From positions 372,001-436,000 of the forward strand of contig NZ_JBHULB010000007.1 of the NCBI RefSeq assembly GCF_042684265.1: DNA of 64,000 nucleotides, given 5' to 3'. The stretch comes from Croceitalea marina. Lineage in GTDB: Bacteria; Bacteroidota; Bacteroidia; Flavobacteriales; Flavobacteriaceae. Positions 25,601 through 34,406 of this stretch are shown here, piece by piece. Both the position numbers and the translations under genes were made by a program. The first letter of the stretch is position 1, and each line of letters opens with the position of its first letter. The notes beneath the pieces were generated by a model, which did not search any database, was not told where the DNA came from, and saw only the letters and a list, made by a program, of their open reading frames with translations.

Positions 25601-26605
25601 ATGGCAGGAATAAAGGACATTGCAAAACTAACGGGACTTTCTCTCGCAACAATTTCTAGGGTTTTTAACGATAGCCCTTTGGTATCAAAAAAAACCAAGG
25701 ATAAAGTGTTAAAGGCTGCCAAAAAGCTTGACTATCAGCCCAACCTCATGGCAGCTGCCTTAAGAAGTGGCAAAAGCAAAATTATTGGAGTAGTTGTCCC
25801 AGAAATAAATAACTCTTTTTTTAGCAAAATTATAAACGGTATTGAACAAAAGGCCAACGCCCATAAATATACCATTATCATAGCTCAATCCCATGAATCT
25901 AAAGAAAGGGAAACTAAAGCTATTCAATCTTTAATTCAGTCAAAAGTAGATGGGATATTAATATCAATTTCAAAAGAAACTGATGATTTTGATATCATTA
26001 ATCGGTTAGACTCAAACGGCACCCCAATTGTTTTTTTTGACAGAATCCCTCCGTTAGAAAACGTAAACCAAGTAGTTTTTGATGATTATGAAGGTGCCTA
26101 TATAGCCACTAAACACTTAATTGAACAGCGATGTAATAGGATAATACATATTGCCGGAAATCCTAAAATATCAATTCATAAAAAAAGACAAAATGGATTT
26201 ATTGATGCGCTCAAAAAGAATAATTATCCCTTTATTGAATCTGATATTATTCACCTAACCATGGATGAATCTGAAGATATAAAAACAATTCAAAAACTAT
26301 TAAAAAATAAAATATCATTTGATGGGGTTTTTGCCCATGGTGATGAAAGTTGTCTTTATCTTTTAAATGTCTTGAAAACTATTGGAGTTAGTGTTCCCAA
26401 AAATGTGAAATTGATTGGCTTTGGCAATAATAAGTTCAGCGAACTAATACAACCTAAACTCAGTACTATAGATCAAAGATGTCTTGAAATGGGCGAACTG
26501 GCTACTTCAAGGCTTTTAGAGTTACTGAAATCTAAAAATCGTATGAACCCAGAAACTACGATTCTTTCTCCTAAACTTATAATTAGAGCGTCTTCTTCTT
26601 TTTAA
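25601..26605 (+). CDS. LacI-family regulator of the desulfonation cluster
   Basis: 334-residue regulator. HTH GIKDIAKLTGLSLATISRVFN is at the N terminus, the hinge DYQPNLMAAALRSGKS follows, and the ligand domain runs from IIGVVVPEINNSFFS. It starts 26 bases after the YeiH-type gene. Two matching central-CG palindromes (24592-24619 and 27197-27214) flank its operon and are the expected targets. LacI-family effectors are usually sugars or sugar phosphates, which argues that the inducer of this locus is carbohydrate-like. The stop overlaps that of the convergent FMN reductase. Confidence 0.92.
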   Translation: MAGIKDIAKLTGLSLATISRVFNDSPLVSKKTKDKVLKAAKKLDYQPNLMAAALRSGKSKIIGVVVPEINNSFFSKIINGIEQKANAHKYTIIIAQSHESKERETKAIQSLIQSKVDGILISISKETDDFDIINRLDSNGTPIVFFDRIPPLENVNQVVFDDYEGAYIATKHLIEQRCNRIIHIAGNPKISIHKKRQNGFIDALKKNNYPFIESDIIHLTMDESEDIKTIQKLLKNKISFDGVFAHGDESCLYLLNVLKTIGVSVPKNVKLIGFGNNKFSELIQPKLSTIDQRCLEMGELATSRLLELLKSKNRMNPETTILSPKLIIRASSSF

Positions 26606-27144
26606 AACTTTAAAAGTTGCGAAATCTGTATCTGCAATGTTTTTGCAGTTTCATCATTTACTTTATTAGATTCTGCATCAAGTAATTTATATATTGACGA
26701 AATAGGGTTCTTGTTAGAATGAACATTTATACCCAAGTGATTCAATACATCAGCTAAATGATCCATCCCCCTTAAATTTCCTGCCCTGCCTGAAGCTATA
26801 CCCGTAATACAGGCTTTTTTATCGTTAAAGCTATTCTTGTATTCCCTAACAGACATTGAATCTAAAATCAACTTTACTATTCCTGGATAACTGCCATTAT
26901 ATTCAGGAATAAAAAACCAAAATTTAGTAGCAGGTATAAAGTAAGTGTTTTGAATGTGCTGTATAATTTCTGGTTGATTGGAATCTTTATACATAGTTTG
27001 GCTAACTACACTTCCATCTAAAGTGGATAAATCTAAGAATAAAACCTTCTCATCGGTTGTTTTTTGGAGCAGTTCAAAAGCAAATTTGGCAAAGTGTAGT
27101 GTCTTATTGTTACTCCTATTAGAACCTGAAATAATTGTAATCAT
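26602..27144 (-). CDS. NADPH-dependent FMN reductase (SsuE-type flavodoxin fold)
   Basis: 180-residue flavodoxin-fold flavin reductase that should supply FMNH2 to a partner monooxygenase. The FMN phosphate loop GSNRSNNKT is at 7-15 and PEYNGSYPGIVK at 80-91, both diagnostic of the NADPH-dependent FMN reductase family that includes SsuE. It is divergent from the aldo-keto reductase/monooxygenase operon, with the second LacI operator 53 bases upstream of its ATG. Pairing with the SsuD-like enzyme would form a two-component flavin monooxygenase. General quinone or azo reduction is the alternative. Confidence 0.88.
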   Translation of the reverse strand: MITIISGSNRSNNKTLHFAKFAFELLQKTTDEKVLFLDLSTLDGSVVSQTMYKDSNQPEIIQHIQNTYFIPATKFWFFIPEYNGSYPGIVKLILDSMSVREYKNSFNDKKACITGIASGRAGNLRGMDHLADVLNHLGINVHSNKNPISSIYKLLDAESNKVNDETAKTLQIQISQLLKF

Positions 27145-27196
27145 TAATTACGGTTTAATCATTCATAAATCAAGTAGTAAAATTAGGTTATTTTTT

Positions 27197-27214
27197 AATG
27201 TAAACGTTTACATT
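27197..27214. promoter_or_regulatory. LacI-type operator in the divergent FMN-reductase / AKR promoter
   Basis: Perfect 18-bp palindrome AATGTAAACGTTTACATT, identical to the centre of the 28-bp palindrome at 24592-24619. It sits 53 bases before the reductase ATG (minus strand) and 41 bases before the AKR ATG (plus strand), so one bound repressor could silence both. Confidence 0.85.
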
Positions 27215-27228
27215 TTGAATAATTTGGT

Positions 27229-27236
27229 TACATTTG
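27229..27236 (+). promoter_or_regulatory. Candidate -7 promoter element of the AKR-monooxygenase operon
   Basis: TAcaTTTG is an exact match to the Bacteroidota -7 consensus TAnnTTTG, 19 bases before the AKR ATG. The matching -33 region falls inside the right half of the operator and is only an imperfect TTG, which fits a repressed promoter. Confidence 0.5.
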
Positions 27237-27254
27237 ATTAAATCATTTCTCTAT

Positions 27255-28142
27255 ATGCTTTCAAAAGAAAATATATCCCCGTTCATTATAGGCACTATGC
27301 GTTTGGGCAAGTGGGGCAGCAATTTATCTACCAAAGAGTACGAACGATTTATCGAGGGATGTCTTGATTTAGGTTTAATTGATTTTGATCATGCCGACAT
27401 TTATGGCCATTACACTACAGAAACCGAATTCGGTACAGTTTTAAAAGATAGGTCAGATCTTCGTAAAAAAATGAGGATAACCACAAAGTGTGGTATTAAA
27501 TTGACTTCTGAAAATAGACCTCAACATAACATAAAATCTTATGACTTATCAGCTAAACATATAAGAGATTCCGTAGAAATTTCATTGAAAGAACTCAGTA
27601 CCGATTATCTCGATGTACTATTGTTGCATAGACCAGATTACCTTTTTGACCCAAACGAAATTGCGGAAGTTTTTTCCGATTTAAAAAAAGAGGGTAAAGT
27701 ACTTTCTTTTGGTGTTTCAAATTTTTCACCCTCACAATTTGATCTTTTGAATGCCTACACTCCATTGATAACAAACCAAGTTCAAATATCATTGCTACAT
27801 AGAAATTCATTTGAAGATGGTACCCTGGACCAATGCCAAAAATTGGGTATAATACCTTGCGCATGGTCGCCTTTAGGTGGTGGTGAGTTATTCAAAGAAA
27901 CAACTGATAAATCTATTTTAAGAATACAAAAGACCTTAAAAAAACTATCCAAAAAATATAATTTAACAGAAGACCAGTTACTATATGTCTGGTTGAGAAA
28001 ACACCCAGCGGGAATTATACCCGTTCTTGGCACCTCAAAATTAGAACGCATTATAACAGCACAAAAGTCATTAAATACAAGCCTTTCACATGAAGAATGG
28101 TATATGCTATGGGAGTCCGCTTTGGGAAGAGAAGTTGATTAA
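27255..28142 (+). CDS. Aldo-keto reductase
   Basis: NAD(P)H-dependent (beta/alpha)8 reductase of an aldehyde or ketone. The tetrad is complete: D45 and Y50 in FDHADIYG, K78 in ITTKCG and H125 in LLLHRPD. The frame opens with TTG at 27234, overlapping the -7 promoter element, so I chose the ATG at 27255 (295 residues). The monooxygenase gene follows after 15 bases. In the known oxidative sulfoquinovose pathway an aldo-keto reductase turns 6-oxo-glucose into glucose after C-S cleavage; this gene is placed for that job, but its substrate is inferred. Confidence 0.9.
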   Translation: MLSKENISPFIIGTMRLGKWGSNLSTKEYERFIEGCLDLGLIDFDHADIYGHYTTETEFGTVLKDRSDLRKKMRITTKCGIKLTSENRPQHNIKSYDLSAKHIRDSVEISLKELSTDYLDVLLLHRPDYLFDPNEIAEVFSDLKKEGKVLSFGVSNFSPSQFDLLNAYTPLITNQVQISLLHRNSFEDGTLDQCQKLGIIPCAWSPLGGGELFKETTDKSILRIQKTLKKLSKKYNLTEDQLLYVWLRKHPAGIIPVLGTSKLERIITAQKSLNTSLSHEEWYMLWESALGREVD

Positions 28143-28157
28143 ACATAAATAAACACA

Positions 28158-29315
28158 ATGAAAAATAATAAGATACAGATTAGATCTCCACATTTAGAAG
28201 GCGCAGAAGTTTCTTGGTTTGCGCCAATATGTAATGGAGACGATAGATACTTGGGCGAGCGAAACATGGAATATAAAAGCACATTTGAGAATGCTTCGCA
28301 AATTCTCTTAACTGCCGATAGAAATGGGTATCGAAATATTTTATGCCCTTCATCATATCAGGTAGGGCAAGATACATTACCGTTTGCCGCTGCAGTCGCT
28401 CCAATGACTGAACAGATAAACATTTTGGCCGCTGTACGATGTGGTGAAATTCATCCGCCCATGCTTGCCAGAACATTAACAACAATCGACCATATCCTAA
28501 AAGGAAGATTTACTATAAATATTATTTCTTCCAATCTTCCGGGAGAAGATTTATCATCAGAAGATAGGTATCAAAGATCAAGAGAAGTCATCGAAATCTT
28601 AAAACAAGCTTGGACAAAAGACGAGATTGACTTTAAAGGAAAGTTTTATAATATGAAATTACCTTCTAGTCCGGCTAAATCATACCAAAAAAATGGCCCA
28701 TTACTTTATTTTGGAGGATACTCCCCTGCCGCAGTAGATTTATGTGCTGAGCATTGCGATGTGTATCTTATGTGGCCAGAAACCGAGGAAAACCTGAGGA
28801 CCTTAATGGAAAACATGAGTGAAAAGGCAGGCAAATATGGTAGAAAAGTAGATTTTGGACTTAGGGTACATGTTGTAGTTAGAGAAACTGAAGAAGAAGC
28901 AAGAGCATATGCTGACAGTATTATCTCTAAATTAGGTGTAGAACAAGGTATAGAAATGCGTGAACGTGCATTGGATGCCAAATCTTACGGGGTTAGTAGG
29001 CAAGCTGAAATGCGAGAAATTTCTAAAGATGATGGTTACGTAGAGGATAATTTATGGACCGGTATAGGTAAAGGACGTTCGGGCTGTGGAGCGGCATTGG
29101 TTGGAACTCCTGATCAGATTGTAGCAAAACTTAATCGTTATATGGATATGGGAATAAGGTCATTTATCTTTTCTGGTTATCCCCATAAAGAGGAATGTGA
29201 AAGATTTGCAAAATTGGTGCTACCAAAAATTAAGACCTTTTCAATGCCTATTGCGCAAGGAAAAGTTACTGATGAAGAATCCTTATCTCCATTAGCGGCT
29301 GGTATACGTGTATAA
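28158..29315 (+). CDS. SsuD/SmoC-like flavin-dependent sulfonate monooxygenase
   Basis: 385-residue luciferase-like monooxygenase (LLM class) that uses FMNH2 and O2. The match to alkanesulfonate monooxygenase SsuD runs through most of the protein, including LYFGGYSPAAVDLCAEHCD and FGLRVHVVVRETEEEA. Residues important in SsuD are kept: R236 and H238 (RVH, cf. SsuD R226/H228), R307 in GKGRSGCGAALVG (cf. R297), and Y341/H343 in SGYPHKEE (cf. Y331/H333). Predicted reaction: C-S cleavage of a sulfonate to an aldehyde plus sulfite. The adjacent AKR, FMN reductase and LacI control favour a sugar sulfonate such as sulfoquinovose over simple alkanesulfonates. Confidence 0.9.
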   Translation: MKNNKIQIRSPHLEGAEVSWFAPICNGDDRYLGERNMEYKSTFENASQILLTADRNGYRNILCPSSYQVGQDTLPFAAAVAPMTEQINILAAVRCGEIHPPMLARTLTTIDHILKGRFTINIISSNLPGEDLSSEDRYQRSREVIEILKQAWTKDEIDFKGKFYNMKLPSSPAKSYQKNGPLLYFGGYSPAAVDLCAEHCDVYLMWPETEENLRTLMENMSEKAGKYGRKVDFGLRVHVVVRETEEEARAYADSIISKLGVEQGIEMRERALDAKSYGVSRQAEMREISKDDGYVEDNLWTGIGKGRSGCGAALVGTPDQIVAKLNRYMDMGIRSFIFSGYPHKEECERFAKLVLPKIKTFSMPIAQGKVTDEESLSPLAAGIRV

Positions 29316-29392
29316 CAATGTTTGAAATACCTTTTTTAACAACAAAAGCCTTATATTACAGTATTAAACCAACCGAATAAGTACCACATTTT

Positions 29393-30937
29393 ATGATTGA
29401 CTTACTGATTGTTTGTGCATATTTTATTATTGTCTTTGTAACTGCGATTACTGGTAAAACCTCTAAGGATGCCACTACAGAAGAATATTTTTTAAGTTCT
29501 AGAAACCTTCGTTGGCCGTCTATCGCTTTTTCAACAATTGCTACAAATGTACAAGGTTATCAGTTTTTAGGTTTTATGGGTTCTGCTTACTTGTATGGTT
29601 TGGCACAGGCAAATTTTGAAATCAATGCCATTCAAGGCTTACTATTAGCAGCTTTCATATTTGTTCCAATGTATCTTCGGGAGAAGATTATTACGATAAC
29701 CCAGTTTATAAAAACCCGTCTGGGAAGTACCATTGCGTTATTATATTCTGGATCTAATATCCTACTCTTTTCTACAATAACCCTTGGTGCAGCACTATTT
29801 TGGGGTGCTTATTCCGTTGATTTGGTTTTTGGTGATTACTTGTCATTTATCCATCAAGATAGGTTAACACGTATCGCCATTTTGATTGTTTTTTTAGGAT
29901 TATTCTCAGCAACATATACCTATTTTGGAGGCTTAGCAGCGGTTGTACGTACTGATGTCATTCAGTTTGCGATATTGCTTTCCGGAGGAATAGTGGTCAT
30001 GCTCATCGCTATTCACCATTTGGGTGGGTGGTCACAATTGTATACCAAAACTGGCGATTTGATGCACTTACATTTACCAGCTGATCATCCTAAGCTGCCT
30101 TGGATACATGTTTTTGGAGCTTTTTTACTTAATATAAACTACTGGTGTGCCAATCAATCTGTGGTACAACGCTCTTTGGCGGCAAAAAGTCTAAAAGATG
30201 TTCAAATTGGTCTTATGGTAGGTGGTCTAATGAAATACTTTATGGCTGCCATTATTATTCTCCCGGGTATTGCACTTGTCGGTATACTTGGAGAGAACGG
30301 GTTGACCGATCCAGATTCTGCTTTCCCATATTTGGTGAATACATATCTTCCTGTGGGTCTAAAAGGGCTTATTTTATGTGCCTTATTTGCATCTCTGATG
30401 AGTACAGTTGATTCTACTTTTAATTCATTAGCAACTCTATGGTCAATAGACATTTATAAAGTCTATATCAAAAAAGATGCTACGGACCAACAAATAGTAA
30501 AATCGGGTAAAAAAGCCATCTTAATATCTTTTATATCTGGGGTAATCATTGGAATTGTATTACTCTATATCAAATTTAAAGACTCCGGCGCCGCATTTAC
30601 CCACACACTCAATGAGTTGCGATATTTTATCAATTGCGGAATAGTAGTGTTGATATGTGCTGCCGCTTTCTTAATGGCTCCAAAACATCGCGTGGCATTG
30701 TTTGGTTTTGTGGCGACTATACCACTTCAGTTTTTGTTTATCTACCTGTTCCCAGATATGAATTACCTTGTTAGGGCCATGTGGGTAATGTTAATTGGGT
30801 TTACCATTATTTGGTTAGGGTCAAAAAGTAGTTTTATAAAAGATAAATTAAAACCCGAACCCGCATCTCCTTTATTGGGTAAAGTAGGTATTGGCATGGC
30901 ATTATCCCTAATTGCACTACATATTATTTTTCATTAA
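29393..30937 (+). CDS. Sodium:solute symporter (SSS/SLC5 family)
   Basis: 514-residue inner-membrane transporter with about 13-14 predicted helices, beginning with MIDLLIVCAYFIIVF and the EYFLSSRNLRWPSIAFS segment typical of the SSS family. YTYFGGLAAVVRTDVIQF and SLMSTVDSTFNSLATLWSIDIYK are standard SSS blocks. It lies 77 bases after the monooxygenase gene on the same strand. Family members carry sugars, carboxylates and vitamins, among others; I infer uptake of the sulfonated substrate. No ABC-type sulfonate importer is present. Confidence 0.9.
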   Translation: MIDLLIVCAYFIIVFVTAITGKTSKDATTEEYFLSSRNLRWPSIAFSTIATNVQGYQFLGFMGSAYLYGLAQANFEINAIQGLLLAAFIFVPMYLREKIITITQFIKTRLGSTIALLYSGSNILLFSTITLGAALFWGAYSVDLVFGDYLSFIHQDRLTRIAILIVFLGLFSATYTYFGGLAAVVRTDVIQFAILLSGGIVVMLIAIHHLGGWSQLYTKTGDLMHLHLPADHPKLPWIHVFGAFLLNINYWCANQSVVQRSLAAKSLKDVQIGLMVGGLMKYFMAAIIILPGIALVGILGENGLTDPDSAFPYLVNTYLPVGLKGLILCALFASLMSTVDSTFNSLATLWSIDIYKVYIKKDATDQQIVKSGKKAILISFISGVIIGIVLLYIKFKDSGAAFTHTLNELRYFINCGIVVLICAAAFLMAPKHRVALFGFVATIPLQFLFIYLFPDMNYLVRAMWVMLIGFTIIWLGSKSSFIKDKLKPEPASPLLGKVGIGMALSLIALHIIFH

Positions 30938-31092
30938 AACGCATAAAATAAGGTAATCTCTTACCATTAAAAAATAGGGCTAGCAACATTCGCAATTCTT
31001 CAAATAGACAACACGGTTTATTTTAGCAAAAACATTAACTAAAAGTACTTTTCCCATATAATGGTTAATCCTTATATTTCTCTTTTCATAAA

Positions 31093-34000
31093 ATGAAAGC
31101 TCATCTCTTCACTATTATTGGTATTAGTATTCTTTTTTGCGGATGTAATCAAAAGAAAGAAACTAGCCTTTTTATAAAAATACCCTCCGCTACTTCTGGT
31201 ATTAAATTTAAGAATGAACTAAAAAGTTCGCCAGAACTTAACATCCTCAATTACCTATATTATTATAACGGTGCAGGGGTGGCCGCCGGTGATTTTAACA
31301 ATGATAAACTAATCGATCTATACTTCACTTCTAATCAAAAACATGATAAATTATACCTGAACAAAGGAGATTTTAGGTTTGAAGATGTTACCGTCCAATC
31401 AAAAATCTCTAGTGTTGGAAATTGGACCACCGGCGTAACACATGTAGATATAAATAACGATGGGCTGTTAGATATTTATGTCTGTAAAGTTGGCGGTTAT
31501 AAAGATTTTAAAGGATGTAATCTATTATATATTAATCAAGGAATAAATAAAGACGGCATACCGGTTTTTAAGGAAGATGCTAGCAGATATGGATTGGATT
31601 TCTCAGGGTTCTCAACCAAGTCTGCTTTTTTTGACTATGACCTTGATGGTGATCTTGATATGTTTTTATTAAACCATTCCTTACACCCAAAACGCACATA
31701 TGGCAAAGGAATTAAGCGTAAACAAATTGACGAAAAATCTGGTGATAAGCTTTTTCGTAATGATGATGGTAAATTTGTAGATGTTTCTGCCGAAGCTGGA
31801 ATATTTCAAGGAAATATTGGATATGGATTAGGATTAGGAATCAGTGATTTAAACAATGATGGATACCCTGATATCTATGTTGGTAATGACTTCTTTGAAA
31901 ATGACTACTTATACATTAACCAAAAAAATGGAACTTTTAAGGAAATCATCAATACGAGTGATACTCATTTAGGGCATACGACACACTTTTCCATGGGAAA
32001 TGACATTGCAGATTTAAACAACGATGGCCTGACCGATATTGTCTCGTTAGACATGCTACCAGAGGATTTAAAAACCTATAAAACATCAGGGCTCGAATTT
32101 CCATTCTCTACCTATCGGCAATATTTAAGAAATGGTTATGCGCCACAGTATATGCAAAATACGCTTCACCTAAACTTGGGTAATACCAATTTTAGTGAAA
32201 TTGGAAATTTAAGCGGTATCTCTGCAACTGAGTGGTCTTGGGGAGCATTATTAGCTGATTTAGACAATGACGGCCTTAAAGATATATTTATTTCAAACGG
32301 TATAAAGGGAGCTACAAACGATATGGACTTTATCAGTTTTATTGCCAACGATAATATTCAGAAAAGAATAAACAAGGGCATGACAGAAAAAGAAATGATC
32401 TTCATTAAAGAAATTCCAGAAAAAAAAGTGGCAAATTATTTTTTTAAAAATAAGGATGGTGTCACATTTGATAACGTAACCGATACTTGGTTTAAAAGTG
32501 AAGAATCTTTTAGTAACGGTTGTGTTTATGCAGATTTAGACAACGACGGTGATTTGGATATTATAGTAAACAATATCGACACAGAAGCTTATATTCTGAA
32601 GAATACTTTGCATAATAAAAACAGATCTCTGAAAATCAGTTTAAAGGGAAATGAAAAAAATAGATTTGGTATCGGCTCTAAAATTATTGCGTATAATGAC
32701 AGTATACAAATGACTATTGAGAACTATCCCTCTAGATCTTATTTATCTGCGGTACCAAATGAATTACTAATTGGTATTGGCAACGATAGCATCATAGATT
32801 CTTTAAAAGTTATTTGGCCCAACCATCGATATCAAACATTGAACAAAGTAAATAGTACTGTCCCACTTCTTCTAGATTATGCTAATGCTTCTGGAGACTA
32901 TTTCGAGTCAAACAGTCTTAAAGGAAACATCTTAGCCTCCCAAAAAGACCTTCCTTTTAAGTTCGTACATAAAGAAAACACAACAATAGAGTTTGATCGT
33001 GATCCTTTAGTTCCTTTTGTAAATTCCAATGAGGGTCCATCAATTTCAGTTGCAGATGTAAATAACGATGGGTTAGACGATTTTTTTATTAGTGGTGCCA
33101 AAGCACAACCTTCAGCATTATATCTTCAAACTTCAGATAAAACATTTCAATTGACGCAAGAAGAGTTATTTTCTATAGATGCCATGAGTGAAGACATTTC
33201 GCACGTTTTTTTTGATGCTAATAACAATGGTTTTAAAGATTTATTAGTTGTAAGTGGTGGCAATGAATTTAAGACCTCAGATAATATTAGACCTAGAATC
33301 TATTTCAATAACAACGGTATTTTTTATAAAGATTCAGTTCAATTTGAAGGGATAGAATTAAATGCCGCTAAAGTAAGTGTTTCCGATTTTGATAATGATG
33401 GTGATAGTGATATTACTATTGCGTCCGACCAAGTGCCAAGACAATTTGGAAAAAACCCTAAACAATATCTTTTTGAGAATGATGGAAAAGGATACTTTAC
33501 TACCATTACAAAAACTAAAGCACCTGATTTTGAAAATATCGGAAACGTAAAAGATGTTTACTGGATAGACGTTGATGGCAATGGTTTTCAAGACCTTATT
33601 TCAGCTGGGCACTGGATGCCCATATCTATATTTTTAAATGATGGAAAGACACTACAAAAAAAGGAGTTCGGCGGATTAAAAGACACGAACGGTTGGTGGA
33701 ATACTATAAAAGCTGAAGATTTTGACAATGATGGCGATATTGATTTAATTGCTGGTAATTGGGGCAAAAACAGCAAGTTTGCAGCTTCAAAAAAAGAGCC
33801 CATTACACTTTATAATAACGACTTTGATAGTAATGGCTCAATAGAGCCTTTGGTGACTTATTTTTACAAGAACCGAGAAACCCCATTCACATCAAAAGAT
33901 GAATTGGTCAAGCAAATGCCTTTTTTGAACAAAGAGTTCTTGTCTTATAATGATTTTTCCTCAGCCTCTATAGAAACCTTATTTGGGGCAAAAAAGCTTG

Positions 34001-34395
34001 AAGAATCAGATAAAGAAAATGTATTTGAATTGGCAAGTTGTTACTTTGAAAATGATGGAAAAGGAAGTTTCATCAAAAAAGAACTCCCCCTAATGGCACA
34101 AATAACTACTGTTCAAGATATACTCGTTAAGGATTTTGATTACGATGGATTTAAGGATGTGTTGCTTGTTGGGAATACATATGAAATAAGTACGCAATTA
34201 GGTAGAATGGACGCTTCTCATGGCATATTTTTGAGATTTGATGAAAAAAATGGATTCGAGCATGCAAAAAATTGGCAAATAGACATTTCTGGTCCAGCAA
34301 GAAATATTACAGAAATCGATATAGATGGTGAAGTCAATTTTCTAGTTGGCATTAATAACATGAAGCCTATTCTATTTACAATAAACAGAAAGTGA
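31093..34395 (+). CDS. FG-GAP/VCBS-repeat ASPIC lipoprotein 2
   Basis: 1,100-residue exported lipoprotein (lipobox LFCGC). It has the same architecture as the proteins at 21205 and 34407: N-terminal Ca-loop propeller repeats (GDFNNDKLIDLYFTSN, DINNDGLLDIYVCK), an ASPIC/UnbV region near 510-600 (ENYPSRSYLSAVP, IDSLKVIWPN), then further repeats to the C terminus. It starts 155 bases after the symporter and is followed 11 bases later by its paralogue. Surface glycan or protein binding is plausible; no function is proven. Confidence 0.87.
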   Translation: MKAHLFTIIGISILFCGCNQKKETSLFIKIPSATSGIKFKNELKSSPELNILNYLYYYNGAGVAAGDFNNDKLIDLYFTSNQKHDKLYLNKGDFRFEDVTVQSKISSVGNWTTGVTHVDINNDGLLDIYVCKVGGYKDFKGCNLLYINQGINKDGIPVFKEDASRYGLDFSGFSTKSAFFDYDLDGDLDMFLLNHSLHPKRTYGKGIKRKQIDEKSGDKLFRNDDGKFVDVSAEAGIFQGNIGYGLGLGISDLNNDGYPDIYVGNDFFENDYLYINQKNGTFKEIINTSDTHLGHTTHFSMGNDIADLNNDGLTDIVSLDMLPEDLKTYKTSGLEFPFSTYRQYLRNGYAPQYMQNTLHLNLGNTNFSEIGNLSGISATEWSWGALLADLDNDGLKDIFISNGIKGATNDMDFISFIANDNIQKRINKGMTEKEMIFIKEIPEKKVANYFFKNKDGVTFDNVTDTWFKSEESFSNGCVYADLDNDGDLDIIVNNIDTEAYILKNTLHNKNRSLKISLKGNEKNRFGIGSKIIAYNDSIQMTIENYPSRSYLSAVPNELLIGIGNDSIIDSLKVIWPNHRYQTLNKVNSTVPLLLDYANASGDYFESNSLKGNILASQKDLPFKFVHKENTTIEFDRDPLVPFVNSNEGPSISVADVNNDGLDDFFISGAKAQPSALYLQTSDKTFQLTQEELFSIDAMSEDISHVFFDANNNGFKDLLVVSGGNEFKTSDNIRPRIYFNNNGIFYKDSVQFEGIELNAAKVSVSDFDNDGDSDITIASDQVPRQFGKNPKQYLFENDGKGYFTTITKTKAPDFENIGNVKDVYWIDVDGNGFQDLISAGHWMPISIFLNDGKTLQKKEFGGLKDTNGWWNTIKAEDFDNDGDIDLIAGNWGKNSKFAASKKEPITLYNNDFDSNGSIEPLVTYFYKNRETPFTSKDELVKQMPFLNKEFLSYNDFSSASIETLFGAKKLEESDKENVFELASCYFENDGKGSFIKKELPLMAQITTVQDILVKDFDYDGFKDVLLVGNTYEISTQLGRMDASHGIFLRFDEKNGFEHAKNWQIDISGPARNITEIDIDGEVNFLVGINNMKPILFTINRK

Positions 34396-34406
34396 AACGC
34401 TACTTT

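Noticed and set aside
30953..30966. Short inverted repeat after the symporter gene
   Set aside because: A five-bp AT-containing stem without a T-tract is within chance expectation.
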